A DNA stretch of 64,000 nt, from assembly GCA_019321725.1 (NCBI GenBank), contig CM033118.1:14038071-14102070 (forward strand), written 5' to 3'. Position 1 is the stretch's first letter; every line of letters starts with the position of its first letter. The stretch is from Paulownia fortunei (taxonomy: Eukaryota; Streptophyta; Magnoliopsida; Lamiales; Paulowniaceae). The notes under the pieces are model-generated. The model was not told the origin of the DNA, ran no database searches, and was given only the letters and a program-made list of their open reading frames with translations. Below are positions 23,641 through 37,332 of the stretch, one piece after another. The position numbers were made by a program, and so were the translations under genes.

Positions 23641-24587
23641 AAGGGTAACGATGGGTTGGAAATGAAAAAAAGAGACCATTTCAAATGCAGAATCAAACAT
23701 CTAAATTCCAACTTGGACACAGGCAACAACAGTGGGATCAAGTACGCATAAAAAGATTGATCAAGGTAAAGCATCGATGTTGCTACCTGCTTGTCCTAAT
23801 ATGGTGGTCACCACAGTGGAGTCTGCCCGACAGAGACTAGAACTTGCTTTATGTGTGGGAAGGTTGGACATATTGCCAGAGCATGTCCAGATAATCCAAA
23901 TTCGATAGGACAGAGAAAAGTACCAGCTAGAGTCTTTACCATTACTAGATCAGATGTTGAGGCGAACCTATCAGTGGTAACAGGTAAATTTTCTATCTTT
24001 GGTACCCAACATTTGTGTTCTTTGATTCTGGAGCTATACACTCATTTATATCCACAAAGTATGTGAAGAGGTTGGGTAGAGTACCTGATACTGTTGAGAT
24101 TAGTTACAATGTGATAATCCCTTCTAGAGATTCAAAATAAACTAACCATGTTTTATGAGATTGTGCTATTCCTATTGAAAATAGAGAACTCCATGCTAAT
24201 TTAATTGTATTGGCCATGAATGACTATGATATGATTTTGGGTATAGATTAGTTGTCAAAATATCGGGCTATAATAGATTGTCTAAGAAAGATAATAACTT
24301 TTCAACCTCCTGGTGAGGAACCGTTCACCTTTATTGGAATCATACAAAGTTTGAAATTCCCAATTATATCAGTATTAAGAGCTCAAAGATTATTAGATAG
24401 TGGTTATGAAGGATATTTGGTGAGTGTTATGAGCATTGAAGAACAACACCATCCTATCCTTAGTGAAGTACTAGTTGTTCAGGAATATCCAGAAGTATTT
24501 CTTGATGATCTTCCTGGATTACCACCAGACCGTGAGATAGAGTTTGTCATCCAATATCTAAAGCTCATATCGAATGGCACCAGCTGA
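23641..24587 (+). pseudogene. Zinc knuckle and protease of element A
   Basis: A complete CCHC knuckle (CFMCGKVGHIARAC) lies at about 23848-23889. The retropepsin motif FDSGAIHSF is intact around 24026-24052, but in a different frame from the knuckle. The second protease box reads DMILGID, followed by a stop. The frame 24252-24587 is the linker into RT (EEQHHPILSEVLVVQEYPEVF). It once cut the polyprotein; now broken by at least three lesions. Confidence 0.83.
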
Positions 24588-25790
24588 GTTGAAAGAATTG
24601 AAGATACAAATATAGAAATTATTAGATAAAAGTTTTATCAGACCTAGCTTTTCACCATGGGGTGCATCGGTTCTATTTGTGCATAAGAAGGATGGTATAA
24701 TGCGACTGTGTATAGACTATCGAGATTTAAATAAAGTTACAATGAAGATAAGTATCCTTGCTTAGAATAGGAGATTTATTTAATCAATTCCAATGTGCAA
24801 CTATATTTTAAAAAATTGATCTGCGGTCTGGGTACCATCAACTGAAAATAAAAGAAGATGATGTCACCAAGACAGCAGTTAGCACAAGATATGGACATTA
24901 TGAATTTTTGGTAATGCCATTTGGGTTGATAAATGCTCCATCAGCTTTTATAGATTTGATGAATCAGGTAATTAAAAATTTCTGATAGATTTGTTATTGT
25001 GTTTATTGATGATATCTTGATTTACTTTAGCACAAAAGAAGAGCATGGTGAACATCTAAGAATGGTTTTAGAGGTTTTGAAAGAGAAACAACTATATGCT
25101 AAATTTAAGAAATGTGAAATTTGGATTGATCGAGTGGTATATCTGGGATATATAATATTAGGAGCAGGAATATCTGTAGATCCAAGTAAAGTAGAAGCTA
25201 TTAATAATTGGTTACAACCTACTAATCTTTCAGAAGTACGAAGTTTTTTGGGTTTAGCTGGATATTACCATAGATTTGTGGAAGGATTCTCCAAGATAGC
25301 TTCTCCTTTGACACAATTAACCAAAAAATGGTGACATTTAAATGGACGGATGCTTGTGAGAAAAGTTTTCATGAATTGAAGAAAAGGTTAACTTCAGCTC
25401 TATTCTTTCTATTCTATCAGGTACTGGAGGCTTTGTGGTTTATAGTGATGTTTCAAAAAATGGGTTGGGATATGTATTGATGCAAAATAGTAAAGTAGTT
25501 GCATATACATCTAGACAACTTAAAGAGTATGAGAAGAATTATCCACACATGATTTAGAACTTGCTGTAGTGGTGTTTGCACTTAAAAAATGGAGACATTA
25601 TTTGTATGATGAAAGATGTGAGATATATACTGATCACAAGAGCTTGAAATATTTCTTCACCCAAAAAGAGTTAAATATGCGACAGCGAAGATGGTTGGAG
25701 TTAGTGAAAGATTATGATTGTGTTATCAACTATCATCCTGGTAAGGCTAATGTTGTGGCTGATGCATTGGGCAGGAAATCAACACAAAAT
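24588..25790 (+). pseudogene. Reverse transcriptase-RNase H of element A
   Basis: RT boxes are visible as [29 protein letters not shown] and FLVMPFG. A stop near 24985 precedes the catalytic FIDDIL at 25002-25019, which is intact. RT thumb and RNase H follow ([28 protein letters not shown] at 25569-25790). A one-base shift near 25330 and another near 25550 separate them. Confidence 0.86.
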
Positions 25791-27341
25791 ACTGCAGTTT
25801 TAGCTTTGACTCAGAAATTAGAGTTAATTGAACTACACAAAATGGATGTAGAAATTGTACAACAGAGATCAGTAGAGGCCAAATTTGCAGCTTTGACACT
25901 CCAACAGACTTTGATTGATAGAATTCAACAAGGACAACAAGTTGATAAATATGTTACTAAAATGATAAAAGATTTGGCTTTAGAAAAGTTTTCTGATTTT
26001 CAGATGTCAGATAATAGTATCCTACAATTTTGAAAAAGGTTATATGTGCCTAATGTAGACAAAATTCAGGAACATATTTTGGCAAAGGCACATTCAACAC
26101 CATATTCAGTGCATCCAGGAGCTACTAAAATGTATAGAAATTTGATAACTTATTACTGGTGGCCAGGTATAAAAAGAGATGTTGCTCAATTTGTAGAACA
26201 ATGTTTGATATGTCAACAAATAAAGGCAGAACATCAAAGACCGGCAGGAACCTTGCAACCTTTATTTATTCAAGAGTGGAAATGGAAAAGAATTACAATG
26301 GATTTCATGTCAGGATTACCTAAAATAGTTAAAGGTCACGATGCTATTTGGGTTATCATTGACAGGCTAACTAAATTTGCTCACTTCCTTCCAGTATGTT
26401 CCACTTATTCCATGGACTGTTATGCACAGATATATATACAGGAAGTGGTTAGACTTCATGGGGTACCACTATCTATTATTTCTGATAGAGATTCAAGGTT
26501 TTTGTCTATGTTCTGGAAGAGTTTACACAAGGCATTGGGAACACAATTATCCTTCAGCACTATATATCATCCTCAGATTGATGGACAATCAGAGTGAACA
26601 ATACAAACATTGGAAGATATGCTTAGAGCTTGTGTATTAGATTTTCATGGTCAATGGAGCAAATTTTTACCTTTAGTGGAATTCTCTTATAATAACAACT
26701 ATCAGTCCACTATTGGAATGACCCCCTATGAAGCATTATATGGTAGAAAATGTAGATCTCCAGTTCATTGGGTTGAAGTTGGTGAAAAGATGCTTTTAGG
26801 CCCAAAAATGATTCTTGAAATGACAGAAGTTGTGGCACAAATTCGTCAACGAATTTAGACTGCCCAGAGCCGACAGAAAAGTTATGCTGATCAAAGAAGA
26901 AGAATGTTAGAATTTGCAGTAGGGAATCAAATATTTCTGAAGGTATCCCCAATGAAGGGGATTATGTGGTTTGGAAAGAAAGGAAAGCTAAGTCCTAGAT
27001 ATATTGGTTCATTTCATATTACTGAACGAATTGGGGATGTGGCTTACAAACTCGACCTACCTGGATCAATGTCTCAAGTGCACAATGTATTTCATGTATC
27101 TATGTTGAGGAAATATATTGCGAATCTATCTCATATTCTAAAAAATGAACCTATGGAGCTGAAAGAAGATTTGAGTTATGAAGAAAAACCTATAGAGATT
27201 CTTTTACGAGAACGAAAACAACTCAGAAATAAAACAATCCCATTGGTTAAAGTATTATGGAGAAATCAATTAATAGAAGAAGTTACTTGGGAAAGGGAAG
27301 ATGATATGAAAGTCAAGTATCTAGAACTCTTTCGGTAAGTA
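25791..27341 (+). pseudogene. Integrase with chromodomain-like tail of element A
   Basis: The HHCC zinc-binding part and the catalytic core lie in 26046-26597 (HSTPYSVHPGATKMY, then [39 protein letters not shown]). The core ends in a stop, and the frame resumes at 26610-26858 and 26904-27338. The tail (ILLRERKQLRNKTIP, then VTWEREDDMKVKYLELF) has the pattern of the chromovirus chromodomain, which targets integration to marked chromatin. Only a few stops separate the parts, making this the best-preserved integrase in the window. Confidence 0.87.
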
Positions 27342-27364
27342 AATTATGAGGATGAAATTTTAAT

Positions 27365-27377
27365 AAGGATGGGAAGA
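27365..27377 (+). other. Polypurine tract of element A
   Basis: AAGGATGGGAAGA directly before the 3' LTR start TGTAATACCC at 27378; it primes plus-strand DNA synthesis in this class. Confidence 0.85.
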
Positions 27378-29348
27378 TGTAATACCCAAGCCTCAGACTA
27401 CTCACTTGGCCAATACGATTCATACACTACATGCTACTTATATGTTAATTTACATTAACATCTACATCGCATCTTTTATAGTATTCTTAATCATTATACC
27501 TCTAATGCTATCACTTGATGTTAGTAGTTGAGATCCTACAACCTAATTAAGTGATTCTATATTTAGATAAGATAAAGAATAGATTTATTAATACAATGGA
27601 TATTCATAGGTTGTATGTTATAATTTTAGAAGTGTTAAAGGTGTCACTAATAAGTTTATATGATTCGATTCAATTTGATCGAGGTGTTTTAAAGGTATAC
27701 ATCCATAGATTAACATACTTAGGATATTGAACATGATATAATGTGATTTAAGTGTCATAATACAAAGTTCATATGTGCATGTGATTTTAGAAAATGAAAA
27801 CTAGACAATCATTTAAGAATCGAATGTCGATCGATTTGGAGATCGAATGAACAGTTAAGAAATTAGGGCATAATGTATTATCCGATCATATGGAGATTAA
27901 AGTAGGTTGTACATAGATAAATAAGTAATGAAAAATACTAGATTAGGGTTTTATAAGGTGTGAAAAATATCAAATTTGAACCACAACTTAACACCTCAAC
28001 CTTGCCACCTCAAGTTTTGCCACCTCAACCTTTCTTCATTTCTACCCTTGAGCCACGAAAAAAAACTCTTTCTTAGCTATTTCACTTCCAAAACCTTTGT
28101 ATTGAATGTTAGAAATTACTCTCAAGTAATTCCAAGTAAAGAAAAAAAGTGAAGGAAGTAAAGGGAAGTAAGGAGGAGCAAGTTGAATCTAAAATCTGTG
28201 CATCGGTGAGCTTTAATTCATATTTTTTATTTTAATTTCTTGAATTTTTTGAGGGTTTATGACTTTTAAAGCTTCTTTTATTGATTATAATCATGTTAGG
28301 ATGTTATTTGTGGTCTTTTAGTTCACAAAAGAAGGATTTTTAGTTGCAAAATCACAATAAAAATCACTAGGGATCGAAACTGTATACTTACTGATTATTG
28401 ATATTTATACTTTATATATGTATAATAACTTGATTAAAACATATTTATTTCACCATATATGTGTTTATATATGAGTCTATATGATATATGTAAGTTTAGA
28501 GAGGTTATAAATTGTAATATAGTGTGATAATTAAAAAGGTGCTCAAAACTGTCTTCTTTGAAATCCAGATTCTATCCTATGTGAATGGTGCTGGTTTTAC
28601 ATTAATAAATCCATTAGTTTTTATTTTAATTTGACCTGGTTGTCTATTTATATGTTTTATCTAAGTATGTTGAAAATTTGGGAGCGATTGAATGTATTTA
28701 GGGTGCCAAAATCATTAATGTCATGAAGTGTGCAAAACTGTCACGGTAGAAAGACAATTTGTTTCAGTATGTTGTGAAGAGAGCTGAACTTGGGAAGCTA
28801 TATCCATAAGTTTTACAATTCTATGATATGGTTACATTTATATACATACTATCTAAGTGTGGTAAAAATTTGGGAGTGATTGGATATGTTTAGGATGTCA
28901 AAATTATCATGCAACTAAATTGGACAACAAGTAAATATGAAAATGTGAATTTGTCCCATTTGATAACTTAGCATATTTCAACCTAGACATGTTGCTATTG
29001 AGTGTTGACAATTAGGTACATGATATTAGAGTTATAATCCTTCAATTATATGATGTTTACATGTATCTAAGATGAGAAATTAAGGTATTGAAGGGACTAG
29101 ATTGGGTTCTAGTTTGTAAAACCTAAATAGCTTGGTGTTTAAGGTCTTAGTATGATATTTTATGCTTTCAACTTGCCAAATTGGGAATGGTGCTTGATGT
29201 TGGGTAATATTACAGGCTATTTTACATCTAAGATTGGAGGGGAACAATAAACAAATCTAGACTAAGCATGAGATTTTATATCATACTCTTGTTATGCATG
29301 ATTTTTATTTATTGAGCGTTTAGTTTATGTAGTTCATACATTGTAGGT
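27378..29348 (+). mobile_element. 3' LTR of element A, first part
   Basis: 27378-29266 matches the first 1.9 kb of the 5' LTR. At 29267 the sequence jumps to the equivalent of 22256, so about 680 bp are missing, including the LTR open stretch. At 29348 element B begins after the target bases TAGGT. Confidence 0.85.
29344..29348. other. Left target-site duplication of element B (TAGGT)
   Basis: Identical to 41291-41295; the two sides join into continuous LTR of element A. Confidence 0.9.
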
Positions 29349-30961
29349 TAATAAGTGCATATTTTGACATATTTTTGTATTAAATCCTTTATACTTTTCT
29401 TGCTTTATTCTTGTTAATATTATTATTTTATTAATGATTTGTGTTAGGGAATAAATGAAAGCATATTTTCAAACTTATGCAGTTTTTATAATTTGATCAT
29501 AACTTTATGATCAAAAGCCTAATGGAACTGAAGCTTGTTTTATTTGAAAGCCAAGAGATAGAGGTACAACTTTTCTGTTAGAAGCACAGCATAATTTAGT
29601 TTAGATGATAGAATAAAATTCGTCCAAATAGTTGCACAAAATGGATCACCAAAATTCGGATAAGAGTTCAGCCCAATATTGACTTATTTTACCAATTCGG
29701 TTATATATCTTGAGCCCAAATTTATTTTATGCTGAAATTCGGATATGTTATATCCAAGGGGTATATAAACAAGTTTGTGAAAGACAAGATGGTATGAAAA
29801 TGTGTCAAAATTATAAAACTATAGGCTGCAAGTTGCTACTGATGTTAATGGGCATCTCTTGGATATGACTCGGTAATTTGACCATATCTCCTTCATCCGA
29901 CAGCCAAATTTGACAAAAGATATACGAAACTATATTAGTGCTAAAAGATCTATAATTTTGAATCTTCACATAACTTCAAAATCTGGTTGTATCTAATTGA
30001 AAAATGTAATTCAATTTAATAGGTGAGAAATTTGTGTAACAACTTACCAACTCTTGGCAACTAGCATACCACTTAATTAACCCCTCCATTATTTGTTTGG
30101 CCTCTAGCTTACTCCAAGTACTATAAATAGGCCATGTATTAAGTTTGTAAGAGGAGGGGGGTAGAGGATTTCTTTAGGCTAAGTTATCTAGTTTCTATGT
30201 TTTCTAGTATTGTAAGTTTTCTAGTAGTAATAGAAATGCATTCTTTAGTTTCTCTTATATTTTTAGTCTTTGCTACTTTTATTATGTCTTTCTAAATTTC
30301 ATTTCGTTGAGGAAAAAGGGTGAATCTCTTGATGGAGGAAAAGAAATGGTTATAAGGGTAGAAATTGTTTAAGTATGTTGTATTATTATTTTTATTTTTG
30401 ATCTAAACTCTACTTATTTTGTGGTGATTCTTGATTTATGTATCTCCAATGACACAACAAATACTTGGGTTCATTTAGCTTATTGTATGATTTTACTCCA
30501 CCGACTGCTAATGTGAAATCTTGATTTGTTGTTGACGAATGTGTGTATAAATGCTTGATCTCATAAATAAGTGTTGGCGTTAAGAGATAATTTACAATAG
30601 TAAGACAATATCATTATTAGCTTATTGTATGAGTTACTTGATAATATCTTCCCATTAAAACCTTCATTATGTATGGATTCCAATTGTGGCAATTAATAGA
30701 GGTAAAAGAATAAATAACCATTTCTCTATCCAAAACTCAAGAGTGGATCCTTAATCCTCAATACTTTTATTACTTCGGTTTTTCTTTAGTTACATCATAC
30801 ATTAATTGTTCATATATATTTTGATTCACATAAACTCCATCGTTTTAGAAATATAAACCTGAATTCTTCAAACAACGTCCTTGTGGATCGACTTCGAACT
30901 CACGAGAAATTCATTACTAACTACAACCTGTACTTGGGTTTGCAACCTTAAAGTTGTAGCA
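29349..30961 (+). mobile_element. 5' LTR of element B
   Basis: 1613 bp, TAATAAGTGC to GTTGTAGCA (the first dinucleotide TG has become TA). It aligns end to end with 39680-41290. A TATA box, TATAAATAG, lies at 30122-30130. Confidence 0.9.
30122..30130 (+). promoter_or_regulatory. LTR promoter TATA box of element B
   Basis: TATAAATAG, conserved in the 3' LTR at 40452-40460. Its place about half-way through the LTR fits a U3/R boundary. Confidence 0.6.
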
Positions 30962-30967
30962 AGTTTT

Positions 30968-30985
30968 TGGCGCCGTTGCCGGGGA
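30968..30985 (+). other. Primer binding site of element B (Asp tRNA)
   Basis: TGGCGCCGTTGCCGGGGA, six bases inside the LTR end, is complementary to the 3' end of plant tRNA-Asp. This primer is typical of Athila and related lineages and separates B and C from elements A, D and E. Confidence 0.92.
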
Positions 30986-31160
30986 AGGCAAGGTAAGTAT
31001 TCAGGTTTGTTAATATTTTTCCTTTATAAATATAGTTGTTTATTTTCTTTATGAATATATGGTTATATGGTATCATAGTCATAATTCTCGATATTTAGTA
31101 AGAAATAATTCCAAAACTTTATTTGGAAATAAGTTTGAATCATCTCCACACATTTCCACT

Positions 31161-32640
31161 ATGGCTGAAAATGAAAGTATCCAGGATGAAAATGAGAATC
31201 AATAAGTGCGTACCATACGTTATTACTTGCAACCTCCTTGAATTCTTCTCCTTCTTGTTTCATTTTTCCTCTAAATGCAAATAATTTTAAATTCAAGTCT
31301 GGTATGATCCCTTTACTTCCTAATTTCTATGGTTTAGACTCTGAAAGCCCTTACTTTCATTTAAAAAAATTTGATGAATTATGTGCCACTTTTGATGTCA
31401 AACTTGCACAAATGAAATTGTTAAACTCAAATTATTTCCTTTTTCTTTAAAAGATAAAGTAAAAAATTGGCTTAATTCTTTAAAATCTAGGTCAATTAGC
31501 ACTTGACAAGAAATGTAAGCTAAATTCTTGAAAAAATTCTTTCCAACTCATAAAACTAATGCTTTGAAAAGACAAATTCAAATTTTTTCTCAAAATTCGA
31601 ATAAAGCTTTCTTTCAGTGTTGGGAAAGATTTAAAGATTTATTGAATTCATGCCCACATCATGATTTTGAAAAATGACACTTAATTAGTTTCTTTTATGA
31701 AGATTTAACTACTGAAATAAAATAATTTGTTAAAGCAATGTGTAATAGTGAGTTTCTTGATAAGGAACCTGATGAAATCTTAGAATATCTAGATCATTGG
31801 GCAGAAAACCTGAATCATGGCATAGTGTTAATTCTTCTGAAGGTTCTATTAGATATAATCTTGCTAATAGTAATAAAGAAAAATATTACCTTAGCTAAGA
31901 AGATGATCTAAATGCTAAACTTGCTAGTTTAACAAGAAAAGTTGAAGCCATGGAACTTAGAAAAGTAAAGGAAATCAAATCTGTGCAAGAGGAAGAAGTT
32001 TGTAGTAATTGTGAACTTTTGGGGCACTCCACCAATAAATGTCCAAACATTCCATTACAAGCAAATTTTATGAACACATTCAAAAAACCTTTCCATTCTC
32101 CATATTCTAAAACTTACAATCCTCAATAGAGAAATCATCCCAATTTCAGTTGGCGAGATGATAACTGTGCCCAACCACTGTATTTACAAAACCACCAAAC
32201 TTTCATTCTTATCCAGCTCCACATACAAAATCCATTGAGGAGACTTTGCAAGCATTTATGTATGAACAAACAAACATCAATAATCAGACTTCACAAGCTA
32301 TCAATAAGATCAGAAGCACACTTTCAACACAGACAACTTCTTTTCGTACTCATGAAAAAAGGTAAATTTCCTGTTCAACCTCAACCTAATCTTTCCACTT
32401 AGTGTCATGTTTCTTCTTCAAGTGAAAATGCAGTTAAGGAGGCTAATTCAGTTACAACTCTTCGAAATGGAAAAGTTATTAACAAGATTATTCATCCAAA
32501 GAGAAAGTTTCTAATCCACCTCCAAAAATAAAAAATGGAAATAGTCTTGATAACGAAGGTAAGTGTGAAAATGATGAAAAATAAAAATATTTACCTCCAG
32601 CACCCTTTCTTCAAAGTTTGCAAGCAACTTAGAAATTGAA
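31161..32640 (+). pseudogene. gag of element B
   Basis: Begins MAENESIQDENENQ at 31161 and hits a TAA at codon 15. The capsid-like part (QIQIFSQNSNKAFFQCWERF) is near 31564-31632. A CCHC zinc knuckle (CSNCELLGHSTNKC) is at 32001-32042. A proline- and serine-rich linker follows. The frame changes several times. It matches element C gag in order and sequence. Confidence 0.82.
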
Positions 32641-33470
32641 CTCAAATGCTGAAATTTTTGAAATTTTTAAATAAGTCAAGATTAATATTCTATTATTGGA
32701 TGCAATCAAGCAAGTTCCACCTTATGCCAAATTTTAAAAATTTGTGTATAATCAAAAGAAAACATCATGTACAAAAGAAGGCATTTTTAACTGAAAGTGT
32801 TAGTTCAATCATTCAACAATTCACTCCACCTAAGTACAAAGATCCAGGTTGTCCAACCATTTCATGTATTATAGGAAACACTAGAATAAAGCGTGCTTTG
32901 CTTGATCTTGGTGCTAGTGTAAATTTTCTACCTTTCTCAGTTTATGAACAGTTAGGTTTAGGAGAACTTAAAACAACTTCTGTTGTACTCCAACTAGCTA
33001 ATCGTTAGATTAAAATTCCAAAGGGAATAGTAGAAGATGTGTTGGTATAAATTGATAAGTTTTACTTTCCAGTTGATTTCATTGTTTTGGACACAGAGCC
33101 TATTGCACAAACACATACACAAACTCCTATCATTTTTGCGTTGTCCTTTTCTTGCAACTTCAAATGCTTTAATCAATTGTAGAAATGGTATTTTGAAGTA
33201 TCATTTGGAAATATGACTTTGGAACTAAATGTGTTTAATGTTTGTATGCAACCTGCAGAAGATGTCGAAGTACATGATGTGGATTCGATTGAGGAACTTA
33301 TTCATGAATACTTTACTACTACTAACTCTTCAGATTCTTTGGAGACTTGTTTTGAAAGTAAAAGTATTTGTAAAAAGGAACACACTAATACTATCTCTGA
33401 ATTTTTGCAGGTACAAGAAAAATATTTTTGGAAGCCAAGTTCGAAGAACTTTTATTATCAACAGTAAAAT
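32641..33470 (+). pseudogene. Aspartic protease region of element B
   Basis: The retropepsin motif LLDLGASVNFLP lies in 32646-33008, with the typical upstream box PGCPTISCIIGN. A stop at 33006 ends the first piece, and a second frame (33213-33467) holds the linker to RT. Athila proteases use DLGA in place of DSGA. Confidence 0.83.
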
Positions 33471-33479
33471 CTATTCCAT

Positions 33480-34673
33480 CAAGTATTAAAGCTCCCATGG
33501 TTAATTTAAAACCTTTGCCAGTTAATTTGAAATAATTTTTTTTGGGTGAGAATGAGACTTTTTCATTAATAATTTTTTTCAAAATCGATGCATCTCAAGA
33601 AAGTAAGTTGATCAAAACTCTAAAAATGCATAAGAATGCTTTAGGATGGACCATTGCTGATATTAAAGGTATTAATCCTTTCATTTGCACACATAATATC
33701 TATCTAGAGGAAAATGTTAAACCTTCTAGAGAAATGCAACGAAGGCTAAATCCTAATATGAAAGACGTAGTGAGAAATGTACTCATTAAATTGTTAGATA
33801 ATGGAATCATTTATTCTATTTCTAATAGCAAATGGGTAAATCCTACTCAAGTTGTACCTAAGAAATCTGGAGTTACTGTAGTCAAGAATGAGAATGATGA
33901 ATTAATTCCAACTAGGATTGTTACTAGTTGGCGAATGTACATTAACTATAGAAAACTCAACTCAGTTACTAGAAAAGATCATTTTCCATTACCTTTCATG
34001 GATCAAATTTTAGAAAGAGTTGCGGACATGAATTTTATTACTTTTTAGATGGATATTTTGGGTATAATCAAATTACAATTGCACTTGAAGATCCAAAGAA
34101 AATAACTTTTACATGTCCTTTTGGTACTTTTGCATATCGAAAGATGCCTTTTGGATTATGTAATGCACCAGTTACATTCCAACGATGCATGCTTAATATT
34201 TTTAGTAACATGGTTGAATGTTTTCTTGAAGTCTTCGTGGTTGATTTTCCTATTTTTGGTAATTCATTTTATGATTTCTTATCTAATTTAGAAAAGGTTT
34301 TGATCAGGTGTGAAGAAAAGAATCTTGTGCTCAATTAGGAGAAATGTCACTTCATGGTAACAACTGGTATTGTTCTTGAACACATTATATCATCAGAAGG
34401 TATTGAGGTTGACAAATCTAAAATTGAGTTAATTACCAATTTGCTAATACCAAAGACTGTGAAGGAGATTAGATCATTTTTAGAACATGCTGGTTTTTAT
34501 AGAAGATTTATCAAAGATTTTAGTATAATATCTAAACCTTTGTGTAATCTTATAACAAAAGACATTATTTTGAATGGACTGAAAACTGTGAAAATGATTT
34601 TGTTAAGTTTAAAAGCATGCTTACATCTGCTCCAATCATGTAGCCTCCAGATTGGACTTTACCTTTTGAAATA
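33480..34673 (+). pseudogene. Reverse transcriptase of element B
   Basis: Read at 33542-34048 (VVPKKSGVTVVKNE, then YINYRKLNSVTRKDHFPLP), then at 34144-34338 (MPFGLCNAPVTFQRCM) and 34354-34673 (GFYRRFIKDFS). The catalytic box is FVVDF in place of FVDDF, so one of the paired Asp residues is lost. One frameshift near 34045 and single stops at 34336 and 34672 interrupt it. Confidence 0.87.
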
Positions 34674-35210
34674 ATGTGTGATGCTAGTGATTATGCTGTT
34701 GGAGCTGTCTTGGGACAAAGAAAATATAAAAAACCATATGTTATTTACTATGCAAGTAAAATTTTAAATGGTGCTCAATTGAATTATACAACAACTGAAA
34801 AAGAATTACTTGCTGTAGTTTTTGCATTGGACAAATTTCGATCTTATCTTGTTGGCTCACCAATTGTTGTTTTTAGTGATCATACAACTTTGAAATGTCT
34901 TTTGTCAAAAAAAGATGCTAAACCAAGACTGATTAGGTGGATTCTCTTACTCCAGAAATTTAATATTACTATTCGAGATAAAAATAGAGTAGAGAATGTA
35001 GTGGCTGATCATTTGTCGAGACTTGTTTGTGATGACTCGTTTCAAACCACACCTATTAATGACACTTTCCTTGATGAACAACTATTTAATGTTTCTATTT
35101 TACCTTGGTTTGCTAACATTGTTAATTTTCTTATGACAGGAAAGATGTCATCGCATTGGAACTCTCAAGACAAAAAGAAGTTTTTGACTGAGGTTAAAAA
35201 ATTTTATTAG
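34674..35210 (+). pseudogene. RNase H of element B
   Basis: 178 open codons with the RNase H signature MCDASDYAVGAVLGQ, then TTTEKELLAVVFALDKFR, FSDHTTLKCLL and VVADHLSRL. It follows RT after one stop. It would degrade the RNA strand of the RNA-DNA hybrid. Confidence 0.88.
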
Positions 35211-36316
35211 GATGATCCATACCTATTCAAATATTATCCAGATCAAATCTTTCGAACATGTGTGCCTGATAATGAGATAAGTAATATTGTCAAATTATGT
35301 CATTCAATAGTACGTGGTGGTCACTTTTCTTACAATGTGGATTTTATTGGCTAACCTTTTTCAAAGACAGTTATACTTTCTGCAAAAGTTGTGAACATTG
35401 TCAAAAGTTAGGGTCCCTTTCAAAGAGAAATATGATACCCCTACACCCTATCCTAGTGATTGAAATCTTTGACTATTGGGGTATTGATTTTATGTGGCTA
35501 TTTCCATTATCATTTGGTTTTCTTTACATATTGATTGCCATAGATTATGTTTCAAAATGGATCGATGCAATTTCTTGTCGAAACAATGATCATAAAATAG
35601 TGATAAAATTTTTGAAAGAAAATATTTTAAGTCGATTTGGAATTCCTAGATTTATTATCAGTGATAGGGGAATATTTTTAAAGTTTTTAGAACTTTTATG
35701 AGGAAATATGGAATCATACATAAAGTTGCAACCCCTTATCACCCTCAAACAAATGGACAAGTTAAACTTGCAAATAAGGAGATAAAACAAATTTTGGAGA
35801 AAAATAGTTAACCTAAACTGTAAAGATTGATCTCTTAAACTTACCGATATACTTTGGCATATAGAAACTGCTTTCAAAACATCATTAAGCATGTCTCCTT
35901 ATAGGATAGTTTATGAAAAACCTTGTCATTTACCTGTTGAACTTGAACATAAAGCTTATTGGACAATCAAAATGTTTAACTTTAACCTTGATAAAGCTTC
36001 AAAATTGCGTAAATTGCAAATCAATGAATTTCAAGAATTGAGAAATGATGCATATGAGAATTCTAAAATTTATAAAGCAAGAATCAAAGATTTTCATGAT
36101 AATAAAATTTTAAGAAAAATATTTGAGGTTGGTCAAAAGGTTTTGCTTTATAATTCTCGATTGCATTTGTTTCCTGAAAAATTGAGATCAAGGTGGAGTG
36201 GTCCTTTTGTTGTAAAAAAAGTATATCCTCATGGGGCGATTGACATTGAGAATCCTAGAAATGGTAACATATTTAAAGTAAATGGACAAAGAGTTAAACC
36301 GTTTCTAGAAAATTAA
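35211..36316 (+). pseudogene. Integrase of element B
   Basis: The HHCC part (SCEHCQKLGSLSKRN) and core (DYWGIDFMWLFPLS, FLYILIAIDYVSKW, IISDRG) lie in 35297-35701. After a frameshift the core continues (HPQTNGQ near 35742) and the C-terminal part is open at 35891-36316 ([19 protein letters not shown]). There is no chromodomain, as expected for Athila-type integrases. Confidence 0.86.
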
Positions 36317-36540
36317 TTTTCACAAGAAGAAATTCTTTTTCTTTCTAACCCTTGTTATGATTAGTGTTGTATATATTCATTTTCTCTTACATTATTTTTC
36401 TTTTTTTTTTCTTTTCTTGGTTAAATGGCGGATAACGGTACTCCGTGGCTATAAAAGTCGGACTTGTCAGTTTCCCAAACAACTGAAATCTTTGTACAAA
36501 TTTTCTTTGCTTTTCTTATTCTCTTTTTGTTCTTTTCAAA
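36317..36540 (+). other. Spacer between integrase and the extra 3' frame of element B
   Basis: T-rich spacer with no gene of its own. I see no promoter that I could defend. Confidence 0.6.
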
Positions 36541-37209
36541 ATGGGTGACATTTTTCTAACTCTCAAGAAGCGATTTCCTTTTCTTCCTAAAAATATAATT
36601 TTAAAAATTTATAAAATCAGGATTAAAAGATTGAGGATGCTTATGCACAAGGGCATCCTGAAGGACATACGTGGTATAATTGAAGCAAATGTAAGGGCAG
36701 GTGAGTTTTCACATGAGTTTCCAGATTTGCTTACTAGGTACATGTCTGGTTTTGATAAAAGCACATATTCAAAAAAACGAAGGGCGAAAAAAATAAAAGT
36801 TTGTCATATTTGTGCTAGATGGACTTGCAACACAAAATATCATTTTTTAGGAATGGTCTCTAAAAATCAAGAAGAAAAACTTAAATTCATTATGGATGGA
36901 TTAAGTAAGGAGTCTTTAGATTACATTATATTGAATCTTGAGATGCATTTATGTGGATTGTTTATAACGTACAATTCTTGATTTATGAGATCATTTTTGA
37001 AATGAATATGAGTTTTATAGTCTTGGGTATCTAACATTAAAAGACCTTATTTGCGAGTTTATAAGAAAACTGGATGGGAAGCATATCATCGACTCATAGA
37101 GGGCGTTTAAGCCATTACTGGATGTAAAACCAGAGAAAGATATGAGGCACAATCACAACTACATGTACTTTTTAAATTTCATATGTGTCCTTGTTTTCAA
37201 CCTTTTTGA
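36541..37209 (+). pseudogene. Extra reading frame of element B: basic, Cys-bearing domain of unknown function
   Basis: From the ATG at 36541 the frame is open for 146 codons to a TGA at 36979. The same frame holds further protein-like sequence to a TGA at 37207, with stops at 37003, 37009, 37018 and 37108. Features: a leucine/lysine-rich start (KKRFPFLPKN), a basic run STYSKKRRAKKIK followed at once by CHICARWTC, and a second Cys patch CPCF near the end. A basic run followed by CX2C suggests nucleic-acid binding; carlavirus nucleic-acid-binding proteins have a comparable arrangement, but I claim no homology. It lies 224 bases after integrase and continues in frame towards the LOG domain. Confidence 0.6.
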
Positions 37210-37332
37210 CAAAAGAAAAAGACATGCAATAAATGCATTCCCTATTCACACTCAATAAATATCACCGTACTCACTTTGCACAACTTATTTTCAAAAAAGA
37301 AAAAAAAAATAAAAGTTTCTTCAACTCGCAAA